64,000 bases of DNA from Pontibacter virosus. GTDB taxonomy: Bacteria > Bacteroidota > Bacteroidia > Cytophagales > Hymenobacteraceae. The stretch spans positions 248,001-312,000 of the forward strand of contig NZ_QEKI01000006.1 in assembly GCF_003096355.1 (NCBI RefSeq), written 5' to 3'. A program made the translations under genes and the position numbers. This document shows positions 44,716-54,274 of the stretch, piece by piece (position 1 is the stretch's first letter; each line of letters begins with the position of its first letter). Below the pieces are notes generated by a model. That model was not told the DNA's origin. It saw only the letters and a list, made by a program, of their open reading frames with translations, and ran no database searches.

Positions 44716-47197
44716 GTTAGAGCGCCTGCTGCCCATCTACGGGGTGGAGCAGGACACCATCCTCTCCCGCCGGGGAGACACCACCCTGGCCTTCGAACTG
44801 ACCCTGCCTGAGATCTTTACCCTCTCGGATCAGGAGTATGAGGCTTTCCACCAGGCCCTGGTCAAGGCGATCCGTCTTTTGCCGCGCCACTGCGTGCTGC
44901 ACAAGCAGGACTGGTTTGTGGAGAGTGCCCACCAGGCGGACTTTCAACAGGAAGGACAGGGCTTTCTTTCCCGGGCGAGCGAGCGCTTCTTTCACGAACG
45001 CCCTTTCTTCGAGCACCACTGCTACGTGCTGCTCACCAAAATCCCCGAGGACGTCAAACCCTCCTCCTCGCTGCTCTCCAGCCTGCTCCGTCGCTCGATT
45101 GCCCCGCAGCAGACCCTGCAGCCCCAGCTTTTCCAGGAGTTTGTGGACCAGGCAGGGCAGTTTGTGCGGGTGCTCGAGGACAGCGGATTTGTCTCACTCC
45201 GGCGGCTCCCGGACGATGAGCTGACCGGCACGTTGGAGCGGGCAGGCTTGCTCGAACGCTACTGCGGGCTGCTGCCGGCCGGCAGTGCCCCGCTGCTGCA
45301 GGACATCCACTTCCGTGAGGGTCTTCGCATCGGTGACCAGCACTGCCTGCTCTTTACGCTGGCAGACGCGGCCCACCTGCCGGCCTTGTGCGGGTCCCGG
45401 GTCAACTATGACCGTTACTCCACTGATCGCTCCCGCTGCAGCACAGGCTTTGCCTCCCCGCTGGGGCAGCTGCTGCCCTGCAATCACCTGTTGAACCAGT
45501 ACATTTTCACAGGGGATGCCCCCGCCACGCTCGAGCGCCTGGAAAGCAAGCGCCTGCGCCTGCAGTCCCTGGCGGCCTATTCCCGTGGGAATGCGTTGGC
45601 ACGGGAGGCTGCCCAGGAATTTCTCCACGAGGCCGTCAGCCAGCAACGGCTTCCCGTGAAAGCGCACTTCAACATCCTGGCCTGGACAGCCGAGCCTGGC
45701 AAATTAAAGGAGCTGCGCAACACGGTTTCCTCCGCCATCGCCCAGCTGGACGCCGCCCCCAAGCTGGAGACGGATGGGGCCCCACAGCTCTTCTGGGCCG
45801 GCCTTCCCGGCAATGCCGGTGACTTTCCGATGAACGAGACCTTTGACACGTTTCTGGAGCAGGCCTGCTGCTTTTTGAACCTGGAGACGGCCTACCGCTC
45901 CTCCCGCAGCCCGATTGGCCTGCGCCTGGGGGACCGCCTCACCGGCCGGCCCTTGCACGTGGACATCTCCGACGAGCCCGTACGGCAGGGTATCTGCACC
46001 AACCGCAACAAGTTCATCCTGGGCCCCTCGGGCAGCGGCAAGTCCTTTTTCACCAACCATCTGGTGCGCAGCTACCACGAGCAGGGCGCCCACATCGTGC
46101 TGGTGGACGTAGGGCACTCCTACAAAGGCCTATGTGAGCTGGTGAACGGTTATTACTTTACCTATGATGCCCAGTGTCCGCTCCGCTTCAACCCTTTTTA
46201 CCTGGGGAAGGGAGATGCGCTTGACACCGAGAAAAAGGAAAGTATCAAGACCCTGCTGCTGGCCCTGTGGAAGAAAGACAGTGAGACCTTCACCCGAGCC
46301 GAGTACGTGGCCCTCTCCAACGCACTGGAGCTCTACTACCGGCAGCTCGAAGCGCGGCCGGCGCTGTTCCCCTGCTTCGACACCTTTTATGAATTTGTCA
46401 AGGACGGATTCCGGGCACGGCTGCAGGCGGATGGTGTAAAAGAAAAGGATTTTGATTTGGATAACTTCCTTTACGTGCTGCGCCCCTACTACCGGGGAGG
46501 TGAATTTGACTTCCTGCTCAACGCGCGTCAGAACCTGGAACTGCTGCAGGAGCGCTTTATCGTCTTTGAGCTCGATAACATCAAGGACCACCCGATCCTC
46601 TTCCCGGTGGTGACCATCATCATCATGGAGGTCTTTATCTCCAAAATGCGCAAGCTACAGGGGGTGCGGAAGGTGATTCTGATCGAGGAGGCCTGGAAGG
46701 CGATTGCCCGGGAAGGCATGGCCGAGTACATCCGCTACCTCTTCAAGACGGTGCGCAAATTCTACGGCGAGGCCATCGTCGTCACCCAGGAGGTGGAGGA
46801 CATCATCTCCTCGCCCATCGTCAAGCAGGCGATCATCCATAACTCCGACTGCAAGATACTGCTGGACCAGCGCAAGTACCTGCAGCAGTTCGACGGCATT
46901 CAGCAGTTGCTGGGCCTCACCGAAAAGGAAAAGGCGCTGGTGCTTTCCGTCAACCGGGCCAATGACCCTGCCCGCACCTACAAGGAAGTCTTTATCAGCC
47001 TGGGAGGCGTCCTCTCCAAAGTCTACCGCACCGAAGTATCATTGGAGGAGTACCTGGCCTATACCACAGAGGAAAAGGAAAAGCTCCAGGTCCAGGAATA
47101 TGCCGCCCGCTGGGGCGGTGACATTGCCAAAGGCATCGCCGAGCTGGCCCAACACATCCGCACGCAAAAAGAACAGCCCCATGAAAGCCACCCATAG
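44699..47197 (+). CDS. traG: TraG, VirB4-like conjugation ATPase
   Basis: 832 aa from ATG 44699, which follows a GAAAGGAG-type ribosome site. The N-terminal half is the VirB4/TraG_N domain, and the ATPase core has Walker A LGPSGSGKS near 440 and Walker B VILIEEAWK near 658. It powers assembly of the secretion apparatus. It overlaps traF by 17 bp and ends overlapping the next gene. Confidence 0.93.
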   Translation: MAAAVELERLLPIYGVEQDTILSRRGDTTLAFELTLPEIFTLSDQEYEAFHQALVKAIRLLPRHCVLHKQDWFVESAHQADFQQEGQGFLSRASERFFHERPFFEHHCYVLLTKIPEDVKPSSSLLSSLLRRSIAPQQTLQPQLFQEFVDQAGQFVRVLEDSGFVSLRRLPDDELTGTLERAGLLERYCGLLPAGSAPLLQDIHFREGLRIGDQHCLLFTLADAAHLPALCGSRVNYDRYSTDRSRCSTGFASPLGQLLPCNHLLNQYIFTGDAPATLERLESKRLRLQSLAAYSRGNALAREAAQEFLHEAVSQQRLPVKAHFNILAWTAEPGKLKELRNTVSSAIAQLDAAPKLETDGAPQLFWAGLPGNAGDFPMNETFDTFLEQACCFLNLETAYRSSRSPIGLRLGDRLTGRPLHVDISDEPVRQGICTNRNKFILGPSGSGKSFFTNHLVRSYHEQGAHIVLVDVGHSYKGLCELVNGYYFTYDAQCPLRFNPFYLGKGDALDTEKKESIKTLLLALWKKDSETFTRAEYVALSNALELYYRQLEARPALFPCFDTFYEFVKDGFRARLQADGVKEKDFDLDNFLYVLRPYYRGGEFDFLLNARQNLELLQERFIVFELDNIKDHPILFPVVTIIIMEVFISKMRKLQGVRKVILIEEAWKAIAREGMAEYIRYLFKTVRKFYGEAIVVTQEVEDIISSPIVKQAIIHNSDCKILLDQRKYLQQFDGIQQLLGLTEKEKALVLSVNRANDPARTYKEVFISLGGVLSKVYRTEVSLEEYLAYTTEEKEKLQVQEYAARWGGDIAKGIAELAQHIRTQKEQPHESHP

Positions 47198-47870
47198 AAT
47201 TTTCCTGCTGACCCTGCTGCTCAGCACCGCAGCCAGCCTGCAACCGGCCTACGCGCAGGATCCCATCGCCGAGGCCATCAAGGCCGGCGTCAAGAAGGTG
47301 ATCGTCGCGCTCGACTTGCAGGTCCAGCGCATCCAGAACGAGACCATCTGGCTGCAGAACGCCCAGAAGGTGATCGAGAACAAGCTCTCCGAGCTCCGGC
47401 TCACCGAAATCTCCGAGTGGACCGAGCGGCAGCGCAGCCTGTATTCGGACTACTACCAGGAGCTCTGGCAGGTCAAGCAGGCTATTGCCACCTACCAGCA
47501 GGTCCAGGAGATCATTACCCTGCAAGCGGCCCTGGTCTCCGAATACAGGCGCGCCTACGGGCTGTTCCGCCAGGACGGCCACCTCTCCCCGGGGGAGCTG
47601 GACTACCTCTACCGCGTGTACGCCGGCATCCTCTCTGAAAGCATCCAGCACCTGGACCAGGCCCTGCTGGTGACCAGCTCCCTGGCCACCCAGATGCGGG
47701 ATGGGGAGCGCCTGGCGCGCCTGGAAGCCGCCGCCGCGGGCATCCGGCACACCTACAGCGAACTGCGCCGCTTCAATGCCAGCCAGCTGCAGCTGTGCCT
47801 GCAGCGCGCCCGGGCGCAGGGAGACCTGGAGGCGGTGCAGCGACTCTACGGCATCAACACAGGCAACTGA
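47181..47870 (+). CDS. traI: TraI-like periplasmic conjugation protein
   Basis: 229 aa from ATG 47181 with a signal peptide (ending near PAYAQD). The mature part is all helical and Gln-rich, with coiled-coil features (about 50-225). First of three tandem exported genes of similar length and helical layout. It has the position, after traG and before traJ, of Bacteroidetes TraI (DUF4141-like, VirB5-like). Start overlaps the traG end by 17 bp. Confidence 0.7.
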   Translation: MKATHRIFLLTLLLSTAASLQPAYAQDPIAEAIKAGVKKVIVALDLQVQRIQNETIWLQNAQKVIENKLSELRLTEISEWTERQRSLYSDYYQELWQVKQAIATYQQVQEIITLQAALVSEYRRAYGLFRQDGHLSPGELDYLYRVYAGILSESIQHLDQALLVTSSLATQMRDGERLARLEAAAAGIRHTYSELRRFNASQLQLCLQRARAQGDLEAVQRLYGINTGN

Positions 47871-47871
47871 C

Positions 47872-48516
47872 ATGAAACAGCTCATGCTCCTTCCCTTGCT
47901 CCTGCTGGCAGGGTACGCGCTCCAGGCACAGACCTTTGCCGAGTGGTTCCGCCAGAAAGAGACCCAAAAAGAATACCTGGTGCAGCAGATCGCCGCCTTA
48001 CAGGCTTATTCCGGTACCCTGCAGCAAGGCTATGCCCTTGTACGCCAGGGGCTGCAAACCGTGCACACGATCAAAAACGGCGACCTCGGCCTGCACCAGG
48101 ACTTCTTTTCATCGCTTAAAGCAGTGAATCCATCCATCGCCCGGCTTTCGCAGCTACAGGACATCATAGCCTGGCAGGCGGTGGTGGAAACGGTCCTTGC
48201 GCAAACGCACTCCCTGCCCCTGCTCCATGCCAGCGAGCGCGCCTACCTCGAGCAGGTGCGGGCTTCTATGTTAAGCGGTCTTGCAGCGGATCGGGAGGAG
48301 CTGAGGCAACTGCTCACGGCCGGGGAGCGCGAGCTATCCGACGCGACGCGGCTCGAAAAGATCCTCCACCTCCATGCCCGTGCCCGCGAGAAGCTTGCCT
48401 TCACGCAGGCCTACCTTTCGGATGTGCAGGGACTGGTCCAACTGCGCGCGCGGCAGGGAATAGAAGCCAAGAAGCTGCAACAGATACATGGTTCACCTGA
48501 ACGGATAAGAAAATGA
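47872..48516 (+). CDS. TraI-related periplasmic helical protein
   Basis: 214 aa with a signal peptide (MKQLMLLPLLLLAGYALQAQ). It has the pattern LQQGYALVRQGLQTVHTIKN, similar to the next gene (MKQGYDILHRGYGTVRDIS). Helical mature part, no enzyme motif. Proteins of this type are sometimes called TerB-family by automatic annotation, but nothing here points to tellurite resistance. Probably a structural part of the conjugation pore. Confidence 0.6.
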   Translation: MKQLMLLPLLLLAGYALQAQTFAEWFRQKETQKEYLVQQIAALQAYSGTLQQGYALVRQGLQTVHTIKNGDLGLHQDFFSSLKAVNPSIARLSQLQDIIAWQAVVETVLAQTHSLPLLHASERAYLEQVRASMLSGLAADREELRQLLTAGERELSDATRLEKILHLHARAREKLAFTQAYLSDVQGLVQLRARQGIEAKKLQQIHGSPERIRK

Positions 48517-49151
48517 AATACCTGTACGCCACCTTGCTGCTCCTTTTCCTGGGAGCCGGACTTCCCTACCGCGCCAGTGCGCAGGCAGACGAGATTCAGC
48601 AGTTGCTGCTCAACGTGGAAAAGCTCCGCCAGCTCCAAAGCATCCTTTCGGATATGAAGCAGGGCTATGACATCCTCCACCGGGGGTATGGCACCGTCCG
48701 GGATATCTCGGAAGGGAGCTTCAGCCTACACCACACGTTTCTGGAAGGCCTGCTGGCCGTAAGCCCGACGGTGCGTCACTACCGGCGCGTGGCCGAGACG
48801 ATTACCCTGCAGCAACGCCTGGTCCAGGAATACCGCGGCGCCTTCCGCCGCTTCCGGGAGGCCGGCACCTTCACGCCGGGGGAACTGGCCTACCTGTCGG
48901 CTGTCTACGACAGGTTGCTAGCCGAGAGCCTGCGTCACCTGGAGGAACTGGTGCTCGTCCTGACGGCCGGGGAGCTGCGCATGGCAGAGGCCGAGCGGCT
49001 GGAGGCCATTGACCGCCTCTATGAAGCGACGGCCGATAAACTCGCCTTCCTCCGGCACTTTAACCGCCAGGCTTCCCGTCTGGCCCTCCTGCGGGCCAGG
49101 GAACAAAGCGACTGGCAGACCATGCAGCGTCTCTACCTCCCAACCCCCTAA
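48513..49151 (+). CDS. TraI-related periplasmic helical protein
   Basis: 212 aa with a signal peptide (ending RASAQA). It shares the LH.x.F..GL.AV.P pattern and overall helical layout with the preceding protein, so the two are probably paralogues. Overlaps the preceding gene by 4 bp (ATGA) and lies 14 bp before traJ. Likely part of the same sub-complex. Confidence 0.6.
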   Translation: MKYLYATLLLLFLGAGLPYRASAQADEIQQLLLNVEKLRQLQSILSDMKQGYDILHRGYGTVRDISEGSFSLHHTFLEGLLAVSPTVRHYRRVAETITLQQRLVQEYRGAFRRFREAGTFTPGELAYLSAVYDRLLAESLRHLEELVLVLTAGELRMAEAERLEAIDRLYEATADKLAFLRHFNRQASRLALLRAREQSDWQTMQRLYLPTP

Positions 49152-49165
49152 CCTTTTCAACGCAG

Positions 49166-50383
49166 ATGAAAAAACACTTCCTTCTTTCCATGCTGCTGGG
49201 CCTGCTCTGGCCTACCGTTTCCCAGGCACAGGGGCTGGCGGACCGCATGCAGCCCCTGCACCAGGTGCTGGCCCAACTCCACGAGGAGATGCTTCCCCTC
49301 TGTGAGCAACTGATCGGCGTCGGGCGCGGCCTGGCTGGCTTTGCCGCCCTGTGGTACATCGCCTCCCGCATCTGGCGGCATATGGCCAATGCCGAGCCGG
49401 TGGATGTCTATCCCCTGCTTCGCCCCTTTGCCCTGGGCCTGGCCATCCTGCTCTTCCCAGGCGTGCTGGCACTCCTCAATGGGGTGCTGCAACCGACTGT
49501 CCACGCGACTGGCGCCATGGTGGCCGATTCCGACAAGGCCATTGCCCGCCTCCTCCAGCAAAAACAGGCGGCCATCCAGCAATCCGACGCCTGGCAGATG
49601 TATGTGGGGTTGGATGGGGCAGGCGACCGGGCGGAATGGTACCGCTATGCGCACCCCGAGGATCCGCTCGGGGAAGGCGAAGGCCTGCTTGAGAGCATCG
49701 GCAATGACATGAAGTTTGCCATGGCCCGGGCCTCGTTTAGCTTCCGTCACTCCATCAAGCAGTGGATGTCCGAGGTGCTCGAAGTGCTCTTCCAGGCGGC
49801 GGCCCTGTGCATCAACACCATCCGCACCTTTTACCTGGTAGTGCTCTCGGTACTGGGCCCCCTGGTCTTTGGTTTCGCCGTCTTTGACGGGCTGCACCAT
49901 ACCCTCACCGTGTGGATTGCCCGCTATATCAATGTCTTTTTGTGGCTCCCGGTGGCCAATCTTTTCGGTGCCATCATCGGCAAAATACAGGAGCACATGC
50001 TCATGCTCGACATCAGCCAGGTGGAGACGAGTGGCGACACCTTCTTCAGCGCCACCGACACGGCCTACCTCATCTTTCTGCTCATGGGCATTGTGGGTTA
50101 TTTCACGGTACCCAACATCGCCAATTACATCGTCCACGCCGGCGGCGGCAATGCCCTGCTCTACAAGGTCACCAACCTGCTGAGCAGCGCCAGTCACACC
50201 ACCGTCTCCGGCGGCGGCACGGCAGCCGGCTATGCAGCCGGCACGCTCGTTACCGGATCCCAGCACCTGGCCCAGGGCCTGGCCGATTTCTATGGTCCCG
50301 GCCAGACAGGCTCGTCCCCGACTAGTAACAACACGCCCAGCAGCTATCAGCAGGAGCGGCTATCCGGAAAACCCAACCCCTAA
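49166..50383 (+). CDS. traJ: TraJ, inner-membrane conjugation protein (VirB6-like)
   Basis: 405 aa with a signal-like N-terminus and about five membrane helices in two clusters (50-110 and 205-320). Gly-rich end (GGGTAAGYAAGTLV). Position and size match Bacteroidetes TraJ. Confidence 0.88.
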   Translation: MKKHFLLSMLLGLLWPTVSQAQGLADRMQPLHQVLAQLHEEMLPLCEQLIGVGRGLAGFAALWYIASRIWRHMANAEPVDVYPLLRPFALGLAILLFPGVLALLNGVLQPTVHATGAMVADSDKAIARLLQQKQAAIQQSDAWQMYVGLDGAGDRAEWYRYAHPEDPLGEGEGLLESIGNDMKFAMARASFSFRHSIKQWMSEVLEVLFQAAALCINTIRTFYLVVLSVLGPLVFGFAVFDGLHHTLTVWIARYINVFLWLPVANLFGAIIGKIQEHMLMLDISQVETSGDTFFSATDTAYLIFLLMGIVGYFTVPNIANYIVHAGGGNALLYKVTNLLSSASHTTVSGGGTAAGYAAGTLVTGSQHLAQGLADFYGPGQTGSSPTSNNTPSSYQQERLSGKPNP

Positions 50384-50394
50384 TCCTTTGCGCT

Positions 50395-51012
50395 ATGTTC
50401 AGAAAATTTCAGCACATCGACACCGCCTTTCGCTATATCCGCACCTTCAGCCTGGTGCTGGTCCTGGTATGCGCCACCCTCAGCTGCCTGTCCCTATATT
50501 ACAGTTACCGGCAGGTCCGGCACGCGCAGGAGCGCGTCTACATCCTGGCAGGTGGAAAAGCCCTGGAGGCGTTCGCCGCCGGAGGCAGGGAGAACCTGCC
50601 CGTGGAGGCGCGGGAGCACGTGCGCCAGTTCCACCAGTATTTTTTCACGCTGGCTCCTGATGACAAAGCCATAGAGGCAACCATGAAGCGTGCCCTGTAC
50701 CTGGCCGACCACTCGGCCAAGCAGGTGTATGACAACCTGCGGGAGAGCGGCTACTTTTATAACCTGATCACGGCCAACATCAGCCAGGAGATCACCATTG
50801 ACAGCGTGCAGGTGGACACGGGCCAAACGCCCTACCGCTTTCGCTGCTATGCCCACCAGACACTGCTGCGCACCAGCTCGGTGATGACGCGCAACCTCAT
50901 CACCGAAGGCTTCCTGCGCCCGGTGTCGCGCTCAGACAACAACCCCCATGGCTTTCTGATCGAGCGCTGGACCACGCTGGAGAACAAGCAACTGCACACC
51001 AAGCCCCGCTAG
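50395..51012 (+). CDS. traK: TraK, conjugation protein (VirB8-like)
   Basis: 205 aa. N-terminal membrane helix (18-42) and a VirB8-type periplasmic domain; the start FRKFQHIDTAFRYIR and the end FLIERWTTLENKQL fit TraK. The usual small traL does not follow; only 62 bp separate it from traM. Confidence 0.88.
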   Translation: MFRKFQHIDTAFRYIRTFSLVLVLVCATLSCLSLYYSYRQVRHAQERVYILAGGKALEAFAAGGRENLPVEAREHVRQFHQYFFTLAPDDKAIEATMKRALYLADHSAKQVYDNLRESGYFYNLITANISQEITIDSVQVDTGQTPYRFRCYAHQTLLRTSSVMTRNLITEGFLRPVSRSDNNPHGFLIERWTTLENKQLHTKPR

Positions 51013-51074
51013 CATCCTCCGGACCGGGTACAACAAGTCCACAGACACCATCATCCACCTTAAACTAATAGACC

Positions 51075-52370
51075 ATGAACACACCGACTGAAGCCACACT
51101 GCGCCAACGGAAATTTTTCCTGGTGCTGCCCCTGCTCGTATTTCCTTTCCTGACCCTGGCTTTCTGGGCACTTGGAGGCGGACGGGGTACCCCGTTTACC
51201 TTGCCTGCCGCTACCGAGAGCGGCGGACTCAGCCTCACGCTCCCGGACCCGCAGTTCAAGAAAGCAGAAGAGCTAGACAAGCTTAGACTGTACGAGCAGG
51301 CCCGCCGTGGCCTCTCCAAACCGGGAACTGACCCGGAGCGTGAGTCCCCGGCCACAGCCGGTCTGGTTTCCCTCGAAGCCAATGCCCTGGCTGCACCCGA
51401 ACTGCTGGGCCCTACCGCGGCACTAGCAACTGGAAGCGCGCCCGAAAGCGCACTACTTCCTACTGATCCAACCGAAACGGAAATCAACCAGCGACTCGCG
51501 CAGCTCTCCGCATTGGCGGCCGGTACGAATCCGCGTACGGTGGCGCCAACCGCTCCTGCAACGGCGCTTTCCGCCAAACCCGAAAGTCGTTTCAGTGAGG
51601 ATGTCAGTAGGCTGGAGGGGTTGATGCAGCGCATGGGCAGCCCCAGCGCGCCAAACCCTGAAATGCAGCAAATGGACGCCTTGCTCGAACGGATCCTGGA
51701 TATCCAGCATCCGGAGCGTGTCAGCGGACAAAACCAGGAAACTGCGTCACAGGAATCTCCTCCAACACCGGTGCAGGGCCATGACCGTCAGGCGGCCATT
51801 ACCCTCTTGGGAGCCCCTTCACCAGCTGCCCGCGCGCAAACAGATGATGTGGCCGCACCTGCTGCAGTCGGCTTTCACGTGCTGGAAACGCTGCAGTCCC
51901 CGCTTGGGGTGGGCGGCAATACGGTCGAAGCCGTGATGCTCTCCTCACAAACCCTTCAGCCGGGCAGCCTAGTCAAGCTGCGCCTGCTGGAGGACCTGCT
52001 ACTAGAGGGCCATCGCATTCCCCGGGGCAGCTTTGTTTATGGTACCTGCCGCCTCCGCGGGGAGCGTCTCGCCATTGAGATCAATTCCGTGCTTTCCGGC
52101 AAGACAAGCTTCACCGTAGCGCTTGCTGCCTACGACCTGGACGGGCAGGAAGGACTCTATATTCCGGGTAGCAACATGCAGGAGGCAGCCCGGCAGGGAG
52201 CAGGCCGCGCGCTGCAGCAAAGCCTGCAACTCCCCTCCCTTTCCCCATCGGTGGGTGTACAGGCAGCCAGTGCCGGCATGGCAACCGCCCGGGACATGCT
52301 CATCCGGCAGACCCGGCAGGTCAAGGTGACGGTGAAGGCCGGCCACCGCCTGCTTTTGCGAAACCGCTAA
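51075..52370 (+). CDS. traM: TraM, conjugation channel protein (VirB10-like)
   Basis: 431 aa. N-terminal membrane helix (18-38), a long Pro/Ala/Ser-rich linker (60-270) and a C-terminal VirB10/TraM domain with LLEDLLLEGHRIPRGSFVYG and AYDLDGQEGLYIPGSNMQEA. It spans the envelope and contacts TraN. In the usual traK-(L)-M-N order. Confidence 0.88.
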   Translation: MNTPTEATLRQRKFFLVLPLLVFPFLTLAFWALGGGRGTPFTLPAATESGGLSLTLPDPQFKKAEELDKLRLYEQARRGLSKPGTDPERESPATAGLVSLEANALAAPELLGPTAALATGSAPESALLPTDPTETEINQRLAQLSALAAGTNPRTVAPTAPATALSAKPESRFSEDVSRLEGLMQRMGSPSAPNPEMQQMDALLERILDIQHPERVSGQNQETASQESPPTPVQGHDRQAAITLLGAPSPAARAQTDDVAAPAAVGFHVLETLQSPLGVGGNTVEAVMLSSQTLQPGSLVKLRLLEDLLLEGHRIPRGSFVYGTCRLRGERLAIEINSVLSGKTSFTVALAAYDLDGQEGLYIPGSNMQEAARQGAGRALQQSLQLPSLSPSVGVQAASAGMATARDMLIRQTRQVKVTVKAGHRLLLRNR

Positions 52371-52411
52371 CGATGCATCTAAACTTCTTCCACTTCTAAA
52401 CGGATCACACC

Positions 52412-53236
52412 ATGAAAAAACACAGCTTGATTTTCTTCCTCTGCCTGCTTTTGCTGCAAGCCCCCCTCTATGCCCAGCCAGGTGCGCAGCCCCCGCTGGA
52501 TCTGAGCGCTCGCCAGACAACCAGCCTGATCTTTCCTTACCCTATCCTGAGCGTGGACCGGGGCAGCGGTGATATCCTGGCCCAGGTTCCCGAGCAGACC
52601 GCCAATGTGCTCCAGGTCAAGGGGGCCCGGGAGCATTTCCCCAACACGAACCTGACCGTGATCACCAAGGACGGCAAACTCTACAGCTTTCCGGTGCGCT
52701 ATGCCTCGGCTCCTGCCGCGACCCTGCTCTCCCTGGACTCGCTTACCCCCACCGAAGCTTCCGTGCTGCTGCCAGGCGGCAGGTTGCATGATGCTGAGCT
52801 AGATAACATTTCCCGCCAACTGGCCCAGGACGCCCGCTTCTACCATGGCATTAAAGCCAGGACAGGCGGCATGCGCTTTGCCTTAGAGGGGCTCTACTCA
52901 AAAGGGAACACGCTTGTCTACCGGCTGGTGCTCCATAACGCCTCCTCCCTTCCCTTCGAACTGGAGGCCGTGCGCTTTGCCACAAAGGACAGGCGGCAGG
53001 CCAGACGCGCGGCCTCCCAGGAGGTCGAGCTGCAGCCTTATTATGCCTGGGGCACCCAGGATGCTAGCATAGAAGCCGGGGCATCCCAAGTCTTCTTCTT
53101 TGCCTTGGAGCGCTTCCCACTTGGCCGCGGGAAAGAGCAGGTCATCGAGCTCTATGAGCGCAAGGGCTCCCGGCACTTAAGCCTCCGACTGCGAGATCGG
53201 CACCTGGTCCGGGCTTGCTCGCTGCTCTTTGAATAG
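52412..53236 (+). CDS. traN: TraN, outer-membrane-side conjugation protein (VirB9-like)
   Basis: 274 aa with a signal peptide (ending PLYAQP). Mature part is beta-rich with LIFPYPILSVDRGSGDILAQ and NVLQVKGAREHFPNTNLTVI, as in TraN. The usual downstream traO/P/Q genes are missing; an unrelated gene follows after 44 bp. Confidence 0.85.
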   Translation: MKKHSLIFFLCLLLLQAPLYAQPGAQPPLDLSARQTTSLIFPYPILSVDRGSGDILAQVPEQTANVLQVKGAREHFPNTNLTVITKDGKLYSFPVRYASAPAATLLSLDSLTPTEASVLLPGGRLHDAELDNISRQLAQDARFYHGIKARTGGMRFALEGLYSKGNTLVYRLVLHNASSLPFELEAVRFATKDRRQARRAASQEVELQPYYAWGTQDASIEAGASQVFFFALERFPLGRGKEQVIELYERKGSRHLSLRLRDRHLVRACSLLFE

Positions 53237-53280
53237 TTTGTGCTTTATGTAATTTCTAACCTGATAAGCCCATTTCTCTT

Positions 53281-54048
53281 ATGAACACAAAAAACTTTGA
53301 TTTTCTGAAAGACGAGCTCAAGTATACCGGCTTTGGTGAGCAGCTCTACGGCGAGCTGGAGCAGCAGCTCAAGCAGCAGGCGCCCCAGTTCCAGCTCCGG
53401 CTGCAGCTGGCCTATCACAACAGCACGGTGGACCACACCCTGCATTTTCGCCGTTCAGACCAGACGGACCGGTACTTTTTCAACAAGTATGAGGCGGTAC
53501 TGCGGTCCCCTGACCTGGATAAAGAAAGGAGCCACACTTTTTACATCAATCGCAACGGCGGCATCACCACCAAAGAAGCCTATAATCTTCTGCAGGGCCG
53601 CTCCGTCTACAAAGAACTGCTTAATGCCGAGGAACAGCCTTACAAGGCCTGGGTACAGTTGGATTTGAAAACACGGGAACCATCGGGCAACTACAAGGTC
53701 AAGCAGTACCATGACAACTACGGCTATGACCTGGATAAAACCCTGCAGCAGTTTCACATCAAGGAACTGCAGGACCCCCAGCAAAAAGAGATGCTGCTGC
53801 GCTCCCTCCGCAAAGGCAACCAGCACCCGGTCACGGCGCTGGAAGGCAGCGAAGCGGTCAAGCGCTTTGTGGAAGCCAGTCCCCAGTTTAAGACCATCAA
53901 TGTTTACAACGAGCAGCGCCACGCGGTGATGCGGGAGACGATCCAGCAGCAAGAAACGCCTGACCGTCGCCAGGTACAGGAAAAAGCCGTCGGCTTAAAG
54001 GAGTCTGCGGAAAAACGACAGTCGCGCCGGAAAGGGATGACACCTTAA
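53281..54048 (+). CDS. DUF3945-like mobile-element protein
   Basis: 255 aa, soluble, hydrophilic. It contains a segment (about 100-215) with IKELQDPQQKEMLLRSLRKG and FVEASPQFKTINVYNEQRHA, resembling the repeat unit of DUF3945/DUF4099 proteins that are common on Bacteroidetes conjugative elements. The family match is by eye and should be checked. Role unknown. It is last in the tra operon. Confidence 0.55.
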   Translation: MNTKNFDFLKDELKYTGFGEQLYGELEQQLKQQAPQFQLRLQLAYHNSTVDHTLHFRRSDQTDRYFFNKYEAVLRSPDLDKERSHTFYINRNGGITTKEAYNLLQGRSVYKELLNAEEQPYKAWVQLDLKTREPSGNYKVKQYHDNYGYDLDKTLQQFHIKELQDPQQKEMLLRSLRKGNQHPVTALEGSEAVKRFVEASPQFKTINVYNEQRHAVMRETIQQQETPDRRQVQEKAVGLKESAEKRQSRRKGMTP

Positions 54049-54180
54049 GTCCCTGAAAGGTGAAGGTCTTGGTGTATTCGTCCTGTTCTTGTTGGATCCA
54101 CTGTCAGTACCAACCATACAAGACAAGGCTACACGGCAAAGCAGTTTATGTTCTCCTGCCTTGCCAGCCAGGTAAAGGGA

Positions 54181-54240
54181 TCCAGCCAACATGACAAAGC
54201 CCCTACCGGTCAAGGTGGGGGCTTTGTCATGCTGGCTGGA
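54181..54240. terminator. Very strong hairpin behind the tra operon
   Basis: A 23-bp stem (arms 54181-54203 and 54218-54240) with a single A-C mismatch and a 14-nt loop. There is no T-tract on either side, so it is either a bidirectional terminator of unusual form or an element-end/oriT-type structure. A third CCAGCCA copy lies at 54164-54170. Confidence 0.6.
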
Positions 54241-54274
54241 CAGAAGCAGCATTATGCTTTTAAACTTCATGGAG

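Noticed and set aside
47872..49151. Tellurite-resistance (TerB) function for the TraI-like tandem genes
   Set aside because: They carry signal peptides and sit inside the tra operon. No TerB metal-binding residues are visible; the label is an automatic-annotation habit.
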